Assembly (NCBI RefSeq): GCF_030052815.1
Contig: NC_079496.1
Span: forward strand, 15,267,100-15,331,099
Origin: Hevea brasiliensis
Taxonomy: Eukaryota; Streptophyta; Magnoliopsida; Malpighiales; Euphorbiaceae
Length of the DNA stretch: 64,000 nt
Direction of reading: 5' to 3'
In this document: piece after piece, positions 1 to 11,877 of the stretch
Layout: each line of letters opens with the position of its first letter
How positions within the stretch are numbered: position 1 is the first letter of the stretch
Notes under the pieces: model-generated
The model's database searches: none
Seen by the model: the letters and a program-made list of their open reading frames with translations, nothing else
Told to the model about the DNA's origin: nothing
Translations under genes and position numbers: made by a program

Positions 1-1108
1 AAAACCTTACTCTACTACCTTTTTGCTTCTTTCTTAACCTCCATCTTCGTAACACCAGAGGCAATAGACACCATATCTGCATGCCAAACAATTAAAAATG
101 ACGAGTCCATTGTATCGGCTGGTGGGACCTTTGAATTGGGGTTCTTCAGCCCAGAAAATTCAGAGTATCGATTCTTGGGAATATGGTACACAAATATATA
201 CAGTTTAGTGGTATGGGTTGCAAATAGAGAAACCCCACTCACAGATTCATCTGGAGTTCTAAAATTGGAGGATGGAATTCTCACTCTTCTCAACCAGAGC
301 AACAATATCATTTGGTCTTCCAGTGCATCAAGGCTAGAGCATAACCCAGTTGCACAGCTCTTGGATTCAGGAAATCTTGTTATTAGACATGAAAATGATC
401 ATAACCCAGAAAATTTTTTGTGGCAAAGTTTTTATCATCCTGGCAATACTTTCTACCAGGAATGAAGATTGTAAGAATAGTTGAAGGAATAGATCTGTAC
501 ATCTCATCGTGGAAAAGCATCGATGATCCTTCCCAAGGAAACTTTACGTTGGAGATTGACAGCAGTGGATTACAAGTGATTCTGAAACAAGGTATGGCAG
601 TGAAAGCTCGATCAGGATTGTGGAATGGGCTTGGGTTTAGTGGGATGCCCATTATGAAACCAAATACCTTGTATAACTTCACTTATATTTCTAACCAGAG
701 GGAGAAATACTTCACTTACGAGCTTCTTAACAAATCAGTAATCTCAAAGATGGTTTTGGATGAAAGTGGTAAAATGGAGCTCTTTACCTGGAATGATCTT
801 GCTCGCAATTGGATTGGCTTCTCAGTCGTACCAGTGGACAAATGTGATGCTTATGCTTTGTGTGGCGTTAATGGTATCTGCAGCCTCAGCAACAGTCAAA
901 CATGTGGATGTTTGAATAGATTTATCCCAACAAATTGGGAGACAGATTGTGGGTGTGCTCGGATAATGTCTTTAGATTGTTAGAAAGGAGATGGATTCAT
1001 AAGGTATTCCAACATCAAATTGCTTGACACACAGAATTCATCAGTGAATGCAAGCTTGAACCTTGAGGAATGCTGGATCGCCTGCTTAAAGAATTGTTCC
1101 TGCATTGT
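1..1108 (+). pseudogene. S-receptor kinase exon 1, ectodomain part
   Basis: Frame 1 opens inside the signal peptide (hydrophobic LLYYLFASFLTSIFV), then the mature start DTIS. The B-lectin domain follows with FELGFFSP, LGIWY, VVWVANRETPL and LLDSGNLVI. A one-base loss in the T-F-L-P-G segment near 460 shifts the frame. After it come the S-locus glycoprotein domain (SSWKS..DPSQGNFT, RSGLWNG..FSG) and a cysteine-rich EGF-like stretch (CDAYALCGVNGICS). An in-frame TAG at 981-983 falls where relatives usually have Gln (C-x-KGDGF). The PAN-like domain starts with LEECWIACLKNCSC and is cut at 1108 by solo LTR A. Family identity is clear from these motifs. Confidence 0.93.
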
Positions 1109-2739
1109 TGTTGCACTCATTTCTTATAGACATTTTAGGATAGTTTTGCATCCATTTTACCCTTATATTTTAGTATATTTTATGTTTTAAATTTGATTTT
1201 AACTTATTTGTTAACTTTACTTACTTTACATTTGATTTTTGTAATTTTGTTATTTTTAATAGATTTTTGTGGCAAACTGAAGGTCAATGAGTGTATTAGG
1301 AAGTGATTTGAAGAAATTTGAAGCCCCTTAAGCATGGAGTAAAGTTGAAGAAATCAAGCCTTGGAAGATTAAGTTTGCCGAAATTTACTTAATGATATTG
1401 CTTAGGATATGTCATGTTGCTTAACCTTAAGCTTGGGGCAAGCCAAAAGTCAAGCATAAACATTCACATTTTCATCCATAAACTTGTCGAGATTTGCTTA
1501 GGGTCTTGCTTGAGATATTGCTTAGGGTAAGCGGCAGTGCTTAAGGCGCAACTCAGGTCAAGCTTGAGATCCTGCTTAGGGTAAGCGACAGTGCTTAAGG
1601 TGCAACTCAGGTCAAGCTGGAAGTCAAACATGAGCAGCAAAACTTATTTTATCCTAAATCTGCCGAGATTTGCTGAGAATCTGCTTAACATTAAGCAGAC
1701 AGTGCATGCAGAGGCCGAAAATAGTTGAAAATATTGCTTAAGGTAAGCAGTACCCTAAGCAGACTATCTAGAACGTGAACAGCTTTGTTAACCTAGATAT
1801 TTTTATACCTCATTTTTTATCCACTCCTTGGCTCTTATCCATTTTTAGGGCAACTTTTGGGACCATATAAAAGCATCATTCCCTAGTTTTTATCGCAAGA
1901 AGAAGTGAGGAGAAAGGGAGAACAACGAAAATTAAGAAACACAAGAAAAGAATAAGAAGGAGAAGAGAGGACGCTATTTCTGCTGGAGAGCTACTGCCAA
2001 GTGATTTTCAACTGCAGTTTTTCAGAGTTTTGGGTTCTCCTTCCCCAGGATTTTTCTATTCTTAGTCTATCTTTATATTTCTTTTGTTAGTTTTATCATT
2101 TTCTCTTGTAAATTTTACTATGATAGAATAGTTTTTCTAAGATTTCAGAGTTGGGTTGTAATGTTTTGAATCTATTTGTGGACTTGGATTGGGTTTTATC
2201 CAGATTTACATAAATATGAGTTTTTATTCTTTTCCTTATATTTTTTATGACTTACCTAATGTTGGATCCCATTGGGTCTAGTTTTTAATCTTTGATTGAA
2301 GGACTGAGAGGTGAAAATTATTGATAGATAATCAAGGATTAGAACTTGAAATCACCTAGATTTAGAAATAAACTAGGGTTTTAAGAGGATTCATTGATTA
2401 GTTAAAAAACTTAATGGGTTTTAAGTTAATCAAATATTGTACGAAAGTAGATTTGATTTTCTTAAAATATACTCTTTGGTTTGCTTGAAAAATATATCAA
2501 AGGATTTTAGAATCAATCACTTTCAAACTCTATTTTCTTTTAAAATTGGATGACCTAAGACAAATCCTGATATATTTAATTCATAAACCCCAACTCTGGA
2601 ATTATTTTTACTATCAATTAGTCTTTGTTTTTACTTGCTCATTATTAATTTAGTTAATTTTTGCTTAGACTAAGATTTTATTTACGTTACCCATTGCCTA
2701 TTTTCTTTATTTTCCATTTAAATTGTCGTATTTAGTTAA

Positions 2740-3203
2740 TGTTATAACAAGCACGCAAATCTATGGCACACACACAAATCGCACAATCACACAGTATTAA
2801 AAATAGAAGAAGAATAACACAGGATTTAACGTGGTTCAACTGTAAGGTCTACATCCACGGGCAAAACAAGAGAAAAAATTCCACTATGATGAAAAGAGCA
2901 AGATACAATCAATCAAAACTCTCAAACCCTAATCCCAGTGTGTTTCTCGAATATCTCACAACTCTACCACAAATTGTAGAATATTATAATATTTATACTA
3001 GTACATACCACGAGGGCGTTGCCCCCACATCCCCAAGGAGATTAGTGGTGGGCTTCGGGTCAGGGCCTGTCGACCAGTGCCCTCCGCTACTACCACAGAT
3101 CTCACTTTTTATCCCAATCGGGTCGCAACGCGAAGCTTTTGGGTTGGATCATAATTCAGGTCCATAAAAAAATATATCCAAAATTCAAGCCACAAAAATA
3201 ACA
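2740..3203 (-). repeat. 3' LTR of copia B
   Basis: Begins TGTTATAACAAGCACG and ends AAAAATAACA on the + strand, giving TG..CA ends. It pairs with 7291-7736. The GC-rich block at about 3005-3105 is largely unlike the corresponding part of the 5' LTR. Confidence 0.9.
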
Positions 3204-3289
3204 ATTCTTCCCCTTAGCTTGAATTCCCTTTATCATCAACAAAATAACCACAAAAATACTCTGTCTTGCCATATGTCCTCGCAAAGGGC

Positions 3290-4790
3290 ATTAATGAGCA
3301 ATACAAACACCAACAAAGTCTAGGCAATGCCTAAACTTGCTTACTGGGACTCCCTTGGTCATCATATCTGTTGGATTATCATGTGTAGAGACTTTTTGCA
3401 CAACTACAGTCCCCTAAGATACAATGTCCCGAATGAAGTGATATCTGACATCAATGTGCTTAGTTCGCTCATGGTACATCTGATTCTTTGTGAGATGTAT
3501 TGCACTCTGGCTATCACAAAACACTGTTTCCTTGTTCTGTATCAACCTAAGATCACCCACCAAACCTTATAACCATAAAACTTCCTTTACTGCCTCTACT
3601 AAGGCCATATATTCAGCCTATGTGGTAGATAAAGCAACTATAGCTTGCAATGTTGCCTTCCAACTAATAGCACTTCCAGAAAGAGTAAACAAATAACCTG
3701 TCAAAGATCTCCTCTTGTCTAAGTCCTCTGCAAAATTTGAATCCACATAGCCAACAACTGAATCACTCATCTCAGCCCTATCAAATGTCAGACCAACAAC
3801 TGTAGTATCCTTCAAATACCTCAAAATCCATTTCACTGCCTGCCAATGCTCTTTCCCAAGACATGTTATGTATCTACTCACAACACTAACTGCATGTGAA
3901 ATGCCAGGTCGGGTGCATACCACAGCATACATGATGCTACCAACAGCACTCGAATAGGGAACACTGGACATATGCTCCATCTCCTCATCTGTTTTGGGTG
4001 ATATGTCTGCAGATAACTTGAAATTGGCAGCAAACGGAATAGTCACAAGCTTAGCATTATTCATGTTGAAACGCTTAAGCACTTTCTCAACATAGGCCTA
4101 TTGAGACAAGAAAAGCTTCCCATCACTTCTATCCTTGGTAATTTCCATTCTCAATATCTTCTTTGCAGCACCCAAATCTTTCATCTCAAACTCATCACTC
4201 AACTGCTTTTTCATAATGTTAATTTGTGACATGCTTTTAGCAGCAATAAGCATGTCATCCACATACAATAGCAAATAAACAAAGGAATCATCTGAAAGCT
4301 TCTTATGATACACACAACTGTCATATGAACTACGATTAAAGCCATTACGAACCATGAATGTATCAAATCTTTTTGTACCACTGCCTAGGAAATTGTTTTA
4401 GACCATATAAAGATTTCTTAAGTAAGCAAACACAGTTTTCCATACCTGGAATGAGAAATCCCTCAGGCTGACTCATATAATCTCATCCAACTCACCATGC
4501 AAAAATATTGTCTTCACATCTGGTTGCTCAAGCTCTATATCATGAGATCAACCATAGCAAGTAAGATTCTGGTAGAACTATGCTTCACAACTGGAGAAAA
4601 CACTTCATTAAAGTCAATCCCCTCCCTCTAAGTAAAGCCTTTTGCTATCAACTGTGCCTTATATGGAGGTGCTTCAACCCCTAGAGTGCCTTCTTTTTTC
4701 TTGAACACCCATTTGCAACCTACTACTTTTTATCCCTTAGGCAATGTTACAAGCTCCCAAGTCTGATTCTTGTGAAGAGATACAATATCT
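3290..4790 (-). pseudogene. Copia B reverse transcriptase and RNase H, interrupted
   Basis: The RT begins near 4790 in broken frames. The catalytic YVDDMLIA lies at about 4245-4270 within the open piece 4098-4355. The RT tail and RNase H continue at 3618-4082 (SSAVGSIMYAVVCTRPGI, GYVDSNFAEDLDKRRSLTGY, ISWKATLQAIVALSTT). A stop then breaks the frame, and the RNase H C-terminal part (CDSQSAIHLTKNQMYHERTK) reads on to about 3290. Several stops are visible between 4360 and 4790. Confidence 0.82.
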
Positions 4791-5176
4791 TTACTCATAG
4801 CACCGACCCACTGATCTGCATCTGAACTAGATATAGCTTCTCTATAATTGCTGGGTTCATGCACATCAACTGTCTCAGTAACTGACAAGGCAAACACAAA
4901 TAGATCTGCATATGCATATCTCTGCAGTGGTCTAATATGTCATCTCTCTCTACCAGTTGCAATGCTATATGGTTCTTGTTGCTCTTGCTCAAGTGCATCC
5001 TCTTGTTGATCAGTATCTTGCACCTCATCCTCTGAATCACTGGACTAAACTATTGAAGTATCAATATCAAGCTCTACCTATTCTCTGACACCGTGATCTA
5101 ATTCTGCTATTGACTTCTCCCTCTGACTATCCAATGAAGCAGACTCATTAAATGTCACATCCTTGCTGATAATTAA

Positions 5177-6408
5177 TCATGGAGATTTTGGATCATTACA
5201 CCACAACCTGTAGCCTTTCACTCTAGATGCATACCCTAGAAATATGTATTTTCTTACCCTCAGCTCAAGCTTACCATCTCTCACATAAGCATAAGCAGGG
5301 CAACCAAATACTCTCAGCTGAGAGTAATCAGCAGGTGAACCGGACCAGATCTCAAAAGGAGTTTTACACTTAATAGTTGTAGATGGAGATCTATTAACCA
5401 AGAAACAGGTTGTATTAATTGCTTCAGCCCAGAAATCCTTTCCCAATCCTAAATGTGAGATCATTCTTCGTGCTTTGTCACAAAGCATTCTGTTCATGCA
5501 TTCTGCAATACCATTCTGTTGTGGTGTCCTTGTACAAGTGTGATGTCTCACTATACCTTCATTGCTGCAGAATGCATCAAACTCATGATTGCAAAATTCC
5601 AATTCGTTATCAGTTCTAAGACGCTTTACCTTCTTTTCTGTCTGCTTCTCAATCATTGTCTTCCACTTTACAAAGGTTAAAAATCCCTCATCTTTTGTTT
5701 TCTAAAAATGCACCCACACCATTCGAGAGTAATCATTAATCAAGGTCATGAAGTACCTGGCACTGCTCTTGGAAGGAATTCTGTTAGGACCCCATAGATC
5801 TGAGTGGATGTAATCCACCATTCCTCTAGTCTTGCGCACTGCCTTTTTATCGAACTTCACCCTGGTCTGTTTGCTAAACACACAGTGTTTACAAAAGTCC
5901 ATAGATTCTTTTTTCTGTCCGTCCAATAAATCTCGCTTGCTTAACACAGATAATCCTCTTTCACTCATATGACCAAGATGAATATGTCACAATTGAGTCT
6001 GATTCTGATTATTGCTTTCGGATGCTACTACAGCTTCCCCTGAAACTATACTGCCCTGAAGAAAATACAATCCTGAAACCAAACTACTCTTCATGAGTAC
6101 CATAGAGCTCTTGCACACTTTGAGAACTCCATTCTCTGCATGGTATCTGAATCCATGAGAGTTAAGTGTCCCAAGAGAAATCAAGTTCCTCTTTAGTCCT
6201 GGAACATGCCAACACTCCATAGTTCTGACAACGCTATTAAACATTTTCAATCTGATGTTACCAATTCCTTTAATAGATAATGCACGATCATTGCCCAGAA
6301 ACACCTTGCCACTTATCTTTTTGTAAGTGACAAACTAGTTTTTGTGTGGACACATGTTATAAGTAGCACCAGTATCAAGAATCCAGGAATTTTGTCTATG
6401 ATCTGAAC
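5177..6408 (-). pseudogene. Copia B protease and integrase, interrupted
   Basis: Just downstream of gag the minus strand reads the aspartic protease site WILDTGATYNM (about 6340-6390), followed by an in-frame stop. Then come a protease tail (5987-6304) and the integrase: a zinc-finger remnant [22 protein letters not shown] with the first catalytic Asp, the second in TDNELEF, and PQQNGIAE with the catalytic Glu. FEIWSGSPADYSQLRVFGCPAY is the copia-specific region after the core. At least two interruptions split it (near 5985 and 5690). Confidence 0.85.
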
Positions 6409-7248
6409 TCACGGATAAAATTTCTCCAGCACTGTCATCACCATCAGAATCAATAAACTATCAACCACATTCGCAGAACTTTTTGGTTGCTTTCCCTTTT
6501 TATTTTTCAACTTGGGACAGTCTCTCTTGCAGTGACCTTGCTCTCCGCACTCAAAACAGTTGGCCTTTTTCATTCTTGACTTAGATCTAGCCTTAGCTTT
6601 CTTCCTGCTAGAAGAACCCTCCCTTGAATGTATTCTTCCTCTACTCACCAAACCTTCCTCCTTAAATCTTTCTCTATTATCTAGAAATTTCTTTTTCAAC
6701 TTCTTCGATTTTAGAGAATTACTAACATCGTCTAGTGAAATACTGTCTTTCCCATGCAATAGAGTATCAACAAAAGTTTCATAGGAGGGTGGCAAAGAAC
6801 ATAACACAATAAGGGCCTGATCCTCACTATCAATCTCAATATCAATATTCTTCAGATCCATAATGATTGAATTGAATTCATCCAGATATTCTTTAATGGG
6901 CGTACCTTCACTCATTCTTGGATTGTAAAGCCTTTTCTTCAGATACAGATAATTGGTCAGCGATTTGGCAGAGTACAACTCCTTTAATTTCTTCCATGCT
7001 GCAGATACTGAGCTTTCACCAGCAATCTCGCATAGGACATTATCAGTTACACTCATGAAAATTACACTCAAAGCTCTCTCCTTTAGATTAGCCTTCTCCG
7101 CCTCTTTTATACCTTCTGGAAAGTTATCTTTGATTGCCTTCCATAGACCTTGTAGGATCAAGGAAGATTTAATTTTAATCTTCCACAGACTGAAACTCGA
7201 TCCACCATCAAACTTCTCCATCTCATACTTCATTGAAGACAACGCCAT
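6409..7248 (-). pseudogene. Copia B gag
   Basis: Nucleocapsid/capsid protein that packages element RNA in the cytoplasmic particle. Starts MALSSMKYEMEKFDG, then WKIKIKSSLILQGLWKAI and the UBN2-type segment LTNYLYLKKRLYNPRMSEGT and LCSLPPSYETFVDTLLHGK. A basic stretch leads to the zinc knuckle CFECGEQGHCKRDCP at about residues 232-246. It is 279 codons and open, which suggests gag is the best-kept part. Similarity to Tnt1-type gag is by eye. Confidence 0.88.
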
Positions 7249-7275
7249 TTGTAAACCCTATGTTTTGTGCACAAA

Positions 7276-7288
7276 GCTCTGATACCAG
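7276..7288 (-). other. Primer binding site of copia B
   Basis: On the minus strand TGGTATCAGAGC lies two to three bases inside the 5' LTR. This is the complement of the initiator methionine tRNA 3' end, the standard primer for plant copia elements. Confidence 0.85.
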
Positions 7289-7290
7289 TT

Positions 7291-7736
7291 TGTTATAACA
7301 TGCACGCAAATCTAAGGCACACACATTAATCGCACAATCACACAGTATTGAAAATAGAAGAAGAATAACATAAGATTTAACGTGGTTCAACCGTAAAGTC
7401 TACATCCATAAGCAAAACAAGAGAAAAAGTTTCACTATGATGAAAAGAGCAAGATGCAATCAATCAAAACTATCAAACCCTAACCCCAATGTGTTTCCCG
7501 AATATCTCACAACTCTACCACAAATGGTAGAATATTACAATATTTACACTGGTCCAAATACCAAGACTCGGTGAGATCACAGGGCTTCTGTGCCCAGGCC
7601 TATCAGCCCGTGCCCTTCGCTACCACCACAAATCTCACTTTTTATCCCAATCGGGTCGCAGCGCGAAGCTTTCGGATTGGATCACAATTCAGGTCTATAA
7701 AAAAATATATCCAAAATTCAAGCCACAAAAATAATA
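7291..7736 (-). repeat. 5' LTR of copia B
   Basis: Matches 2740-3203 over most of its length, from TGTTATAACA at the inner end. The outer end reads AATAATA where the partner has AATAACA, so the terminal CA is mutated. A block around 7550-7620 does not align with the matching part of the other LTR. Contains the sense-strand promoter region by position only. Confidence 0.9.
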
Positions 7737-7881
7737 GTTAATTTAATTCTTATAAATTGCCATTAGTCTAAATAATCGAAGCAACCATAGTCTAGTACTC
7801 AAACACAATTCCTCGTGGGAACAATACTTTGATTATCACTTTATTTTGATACGACCCTTGTACTTGTAGACTCACGCATCA

Positions 7882-8440
7882 ATGGCATATACTAATTCAG
7901 ATATAAGAGCAAGTGAATGCGTACTCTGGTTTGGTGAACTGATTGACGTGAAGCAGTTAGCAGAGAATGGAAAAGACATTTACATCCGGATGGCTTCTTC
8001 TGAAACAGGTATGAAAATGCGGCTAAAACACAAACAATAACACGCTACAAGATTATAGTAACTAAAATGACCATAACTCTGCTCTGCTCCTTTGAAATTC
8101 ACAAGTAAATTATACTTCTTAAATATTTTAAAATGATAGTGCATAGAAAAAAGAAAAATGTGCTGCTGCACTGCATTAGGCAAACAAGAAACCAATTAAA
8201 AGCTAAAAGCAAATAAAACAATAAACCAGATGAAGCAAAAAGCTTAACTCTGTTTCAATAATTAGCTGCAAAAGCAAAACCCATCTCAGTCCCCTAATCG
8301 ATCTCATGAATTTGGAATTAATGCTTTTTACCCGCTTCTGTTGCAGGTCAATTGGGCTCCAATAAGAAGAAAATAGTAATGACCATATAATTAACAGGAA
8401 TGCTTCTCCTACTTTTTTGTTTGAGCATTTTCATATGCAA
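7882..8440 (+). pseudogene. S-receptor kinase: end of exon 1 and transmembrane exon 2
   Basis: Bases 7882-8008 resume the PAN domain directly after solo LTR A with [22 protein letters not shown] and DIYIRMA, which is the family's usual end of exon 1, closing at a CAG|GTATG donor. After a short intron the acceptor TTGCAG at 8341-8346 opens a small exon coding SNKKKIVMTI, a stop, then the hydrophobic run LTGMLLLLFCLSIFICKKK. This fits the stop-transfer helix with basic flank. The exon 2 donor is not clear, because a run of A follows 8440. Confidence 0.85.
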
Positions 8441-8546
8441 AAAAAAAAAAATTTAAAGAAATGAGGTAATTAAACACACAACTTGTGCATGTTTTTCTAT
8501 TCACATTCTTTGATAACTAGTGCAGTTGAAGTTATTTATTGAACAG

Positions 8547-8690
8547 GGGATTCAGGAAAATTCTCTTACATTAATAACTAGAAGAAAGATCTACAGTTGC
8601 CAGAATTTGACTTTGCTACAATAGTTGGAGCAACTAACAACTTCTCAATCAACAATAAACTTGGAGCCTGGCTTTGGACCTATCTATAAG
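8547..8690 (+). pseudogene. S-receptor kinase exon 3 (juxtamembrane and glycine-rich loop)
   Basis: Acceptor GAACAG at 8541-8546 and donor AAG|GTAACC at 8690. The exon codes the juxtamembrane [19 protein letters not shown] and the start of the kinase domain, NNKLG...GFGPIYK. There is an in-frame TAG just upstream of the LQLPEF segment. The glycine loop has lost two bases, so LG and GFGPIYK are in different frames. Both defects are read directly from the sequence. Confidence 0.85.
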
Positions 8691-9250
8691 GTAACCATTT
8701 CATATGTGCTAAAATGGCTCTAAACACCAAATTTGTATAGAAATTTTAATTAGATTGCAATTTTTTTTCGTATCTTACATCATGATTTATGGGGAAAAAC
8801 AAGAAGATTAAGATTGAGCATTTGCAATGGTATATATAGGCATTTCTGAAAGATTTCTTATTTCTTCTCAGCACTATGTACTCAAAAATTGACTGCCTTT
8901 TGCAAGTGGTATCACTTAAGTTGTATGGAGATGTGTATGTGAAAAATGCCTTTCTAATTTTGAGAAACAGTCAACAGACATAGAATTATTGTCATTTTAC
9001 GAGAAGCAGTCATTTATTTCCTGGTCATGCCTATACTTGACAATTTCATATTTTTACAATTGAAGCTCCATTTTGTTAATTAGCTTCCTTGTTATTCTTT
9101 TCTATTGCATTTTACGATAGCACATTTAGCAAATGTTGGAACTTTATATTTTAAATAAATGAAATTTTGTAAACTGCATCAAACTCAAATGTCAACTTTC
9201 GCTGACAAAAGTGTGCTTTGCTTATTATTTGACTGAAATGCTATTTACAG

Positions 9251-9464
9251 GGAATGTTCAAAGATGGACAAGAAATTGCTGTGAAGAGGCTTTTAAAGAA
9301 TTCAAGATAAGGACTTGATGAGTTCAAGAATGAAGTCATGTACATAGCAAAACTTCAGCACCGAAATATAGTGAAGCTTCTAGGATATTGCTACATTCAA
9401 GAAGAAGAAAATCAATTGATCTATGATTTCATTCCTAACAAACGCTTGGATTTCTATATTTTTG
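9251..9464 (+). pseudogene. S-receptor kinase exon 4 (ATP-binding lysine, helix C)
   Basis: The 214-bp exon lies between TTTACAG and G|GTATGAG. It codes DGQEIAVKRL with the ATP-binding lysine, FKNEV with the helix-C glutamate, and [16 protein letters not shown] at 9308-9310 interrupts the segment SR-stop-GLDEF, where family members normally have Gln (SRQG). Exon length and phase (71 codons plus one base) match the phase of exon 5. The adjoining introns, 8691-9250 and 9465-9915, show no inserted element. Confidence 0.88.
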
Positions 9465-9915
9465 GTATGAGTCTTCCAGAAGTTCATATATAAATTTACT
9501 TTTGGTCAGTACTCTTCCCTGTTGTTATTAAACAAACCAATAAACTGACTACATTACAGTAATGATTTGATCAAAGACCTAAAGACATATTTTGGAAGCA
9601 AAATCAATTGGCAACACATTGATCAAGAGAAAAGGAACATCCATAAGTACCTTAATTTTCACCATGTGAATTTTCCTTTAAAGCCCATTTCAAAATGGCT
9701 TGCAAGGGAAGGAGTTTCTTTGCTTTCATACCACATGTGGTACCACATCAATTTGTTCTTATTGCAATTCATCAAGCATTAAGTGCAACCTTTAGTTATT
9801 TCATGAACATTGTGAATCATTTCATTTGCATTACCCCAGATTTTTTCTTTTAATTTAATTTACATTCAGCAATGGAGTATCCAGAGTAGATTGACTTGTA
9901 CACAATATTGGACAG

Positions 9916-10021
9916 ATCAAACACAAAGAAGACTAATAGAATGGCCAATGCGCTACCACATTATAAATGGGATTGCTTGTGGACTCCTTTACCTTCACCA
10001 AGATTCAAGGCTAAGAATAAT
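9916..10021 (+). pseudogene. S-receptor kinase exon 5, part before copia insertion
   Basis: Acceptor ACAG ends at 9915. The exon codes [15 protein letters not shown] and [19 protein letters not shown], the alphaE helix leading to the catalytic loop. The frame is cut at 10021 by copia element C. The last five bases, ATAAT (10017-10021), are the target-site duplication, repeated at 42589-42593. Reading continues without a shift at 42594. Confidence 0.9.
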
Positions 10022-10282
10022 TGTAGGTTGTTTCAAACAAAGAAGTGGAGAAAAAACTTATTTCATTCCTTTAATACATATGCATATATAGCATTGCAGA
10101 AAGTGCATCAGCCATCACATGTCTAATTACTATTTACATCAGCTTTTCTACCTAAAAAATAGAGAGCCATACTTGGCCATACTTAGCCATACTTTTAAAA
10201 CCAAAAAATTAGGCAAAGTATATTGATTAAAATGATACAATTTCTGCATAATTTGACAGCAATAATGTCATAACTATCACCA
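10022..10282 (-). repeat. 3' LTR of copia C
   Basis: 261 bp, TGTAGGTTGTTTCAAAC..CTATCACCA on the + strand. The purine tract AAGGAGGAG (minus strand, 10283-10291) abuts it. The LTR terminates the kinase exon 5 reading frame. Confidence 0.94.
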
Positions 10283-10786
10283 CTCCTCCTTGGCATTTTT
10301 GCTGGATACACCAAGGTTGCTCCTCAATGTTTCAAATCTTGCTTTGGACAGGCCCTTTGTTAAAATATCTACAATTTGAGCTTCTGAACCACAATGAACT
10401 AGATTGACTTCTTCATATTTTTCTGCTTCTCTGATGAAGTGGTATTTAATCTTAATATGCTTGGTTTTCCCATGAAAGATAGGATTCCTAGCCATTGCTA
10501 CAGCTGATTGATTATCATAAAAAATGATATTAACCTCTTCTTGATCATGCTTTAAATCCTTCATAATTTTTTTGAACCAAATTGCTTGATTCACAGCAGC
10601 AGCAGCAGAAATATATTCTGCTTCAGCAGTGGATTGAGCCACAATATCTTATTTCCTTGAGCTCCAACTGATGACTCTTGAGCCAATAGAAAACACAAAA
10701 CCTGAAGTGCTTTTCATGTCATCAATTGAGCCACCCCAATCACTATCTGCATAGCCAACTAGCTTTGCCTCCATGCCACTTTTGAA
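10283..10786 (-). pseudogene. Copia C RNase H
   Basis: Contains STAEAEYISAAAAVNQAIW, FYDNQSAVAMARNPIFH, RTKHIKIKYHFIRE in the form KTKHIKIKYHFIRE, and VDILTKGLSKARFE, the standard copia RNase H tail. The upstream part (GYADSD region, about 10640-10786) is in another frame with a stop near 10645. The coding region ends against the purine tract beside the 3' LTR. Confidence 0.87.
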
Positions 10787-11877
10787 CTAGATTCCAAGAT
10801 CAATGGTTCCTTTCACATACTTGAGAACCCTTTTTGCAGCTTTGAAGTGATTTTGGCTTGGCTCATGTATGAATCTTGATAATAAGCTTGTTGCATACAT
10901 GATGTCAGGTCTGGATGCAGAGAGATACAATAAACAGCCAATCACACTGCTGTAAATTCCAGAATCTATCTTCTCAGAACCATCTTCTTTGCTCAATTTT
11001 TCATTTTGAGCTATAGGAGTATTAATGCTGTTGCAATTTTCCATCCTAAACTTCTTCAGAATTTCCCTTGCATATTTTTCTTGACATATAAATGCTCCTT
11101 GGTTTGTTTGATGAACTTCCAAACCAAGAAAAAAGTCATTTTCCCAAGATCAGTCATCTCAAACTCAGATTGCATCTCCTTCTTGAAGTGATTTATAAGA
11201 TCAATATTATTACCAGTGATTAGAAGATCATCAACATACAATGACACTAGTAGTTTTTCACCATTTTCAATCTTCACATATAATGTGGCATCACTTGAGC
11301 TTCTTTTAAACCCCAATTGCAACAGATGATTGTCTATTCTGTTATACCAAGCTCTAGGGGCCTGTTTTAATCCATATAAAGCTTTCTTGAGTAAGAAAAC
11401 TTTATCTTCTTTTCCCTTTACTGCGAAACCAGGAAGCTGTTCCACAAATATCTCCTCTTGCAAATAACCATTCAAAAATGCTTATTTAACATCTAGCTGA
11501 TAAATTCTCCAATTTTTCTGAGCTGTTAAGGCAATGAGAAGCCTTATTATATCATACCTTGCAACTGGTGCAAAGGTATCTATGTAGTCAATACCAAATT
11601 GCTGTGAATATCCTTTCACAACTAACCTGGCCTTGTGTTTGTTTATAGAACCATCGGGGCTTAATTTTGTCCTAAAAACCCACTTCACTCCAATTACTTT
11701 TTTATTCAGTGGCTTATCAACCAATTTCCAAGTTTCATTCTTGTGAATCATCCTCAGCTCCTCCTGCATTGCATTCATCCAATTTGATGATTTCATAGAT
11801 GCTTCAAGACTTGTTAGCTCAAAGAATCCCCCATTACATCTCTCATAAACATCCTCTAAGGATCTAGTGCCCCTCAC
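10787..11877 (-). pseudogene. Copia C reverse transcriptase, broken
   Basis: RT reads in three overlapping pieces: 11482-11877 (WMNAMQEELRMIHKNETWKL, VIGVKWVFRTKL, KARLVVKGYSQQFGIDY, TFAPVARYDIIRLL), 11056-11475 (LFLLKKALYGLKQAPRAWYN in variant form and catalytic YVDDLLITGNN) and 10787-11122 (YSSVIGCLLYLSASRPDIMY). One in-frame stop lies at 11482-11484 and a frameshift between 11056 and 11122. Confidence 0.87.

Larger units (their letters stand above)
2740..7736 (-). mobile_element. Copia retrotransposon B (Tork/Tnt1-like), decayed
   Basis: A 5.0-kb minus-strand element inside solo LTR A, flanked by perfect GTTAA duplications (2735-2739 and 7737-7741). LTRs are 7291-7736 (5') and 2740-3203 (3'), with a tRNA-iMet-type primer site beside the 5' LTR and a purine tract beside the 3' LTR. 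The order gag, protease, integrase, RT, RNase H is the copia order. The gag sequence resembles Tnt1-type elements, which suggests the Tork lineage. Multiple stops and frameshifts and strongly diverged LTRs mean it is old and inactive. Confidence 0.92.
1109..7881 (+). mobile_element. Solo LTR A (gypsy, same family as element E), carrying copia element B
   Basis: The left end TGTTGCACTCATTTCTTATA closely matches the reverse complement of the E LTR end at 15919 and 38078. The right end ..GACTCACGCATCA matches E's ..CCCCATCA terminus, preceded by the shared CGTGGGAACAATACTT and ACGACCC. Without element B the LTR is about 1.77 kb. There is no internal region, so this is a solo LTR left by LTR-LTR recombination. 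The flanking target duplication is decayed: ATTGT (1104-1108) against ATGGC (7882-7886), so this is an old insertion. The body is rich in GCTTAAG/CTTAAGC words (1380-1760). The element interrupts kinase exon 1. Confidence 0.85.

Noticed and set aside
15..311. Minus-strand open frame over the lectin domain
   Set aside because: Antisense shadow of the kinase exon, which has clear family motifs.
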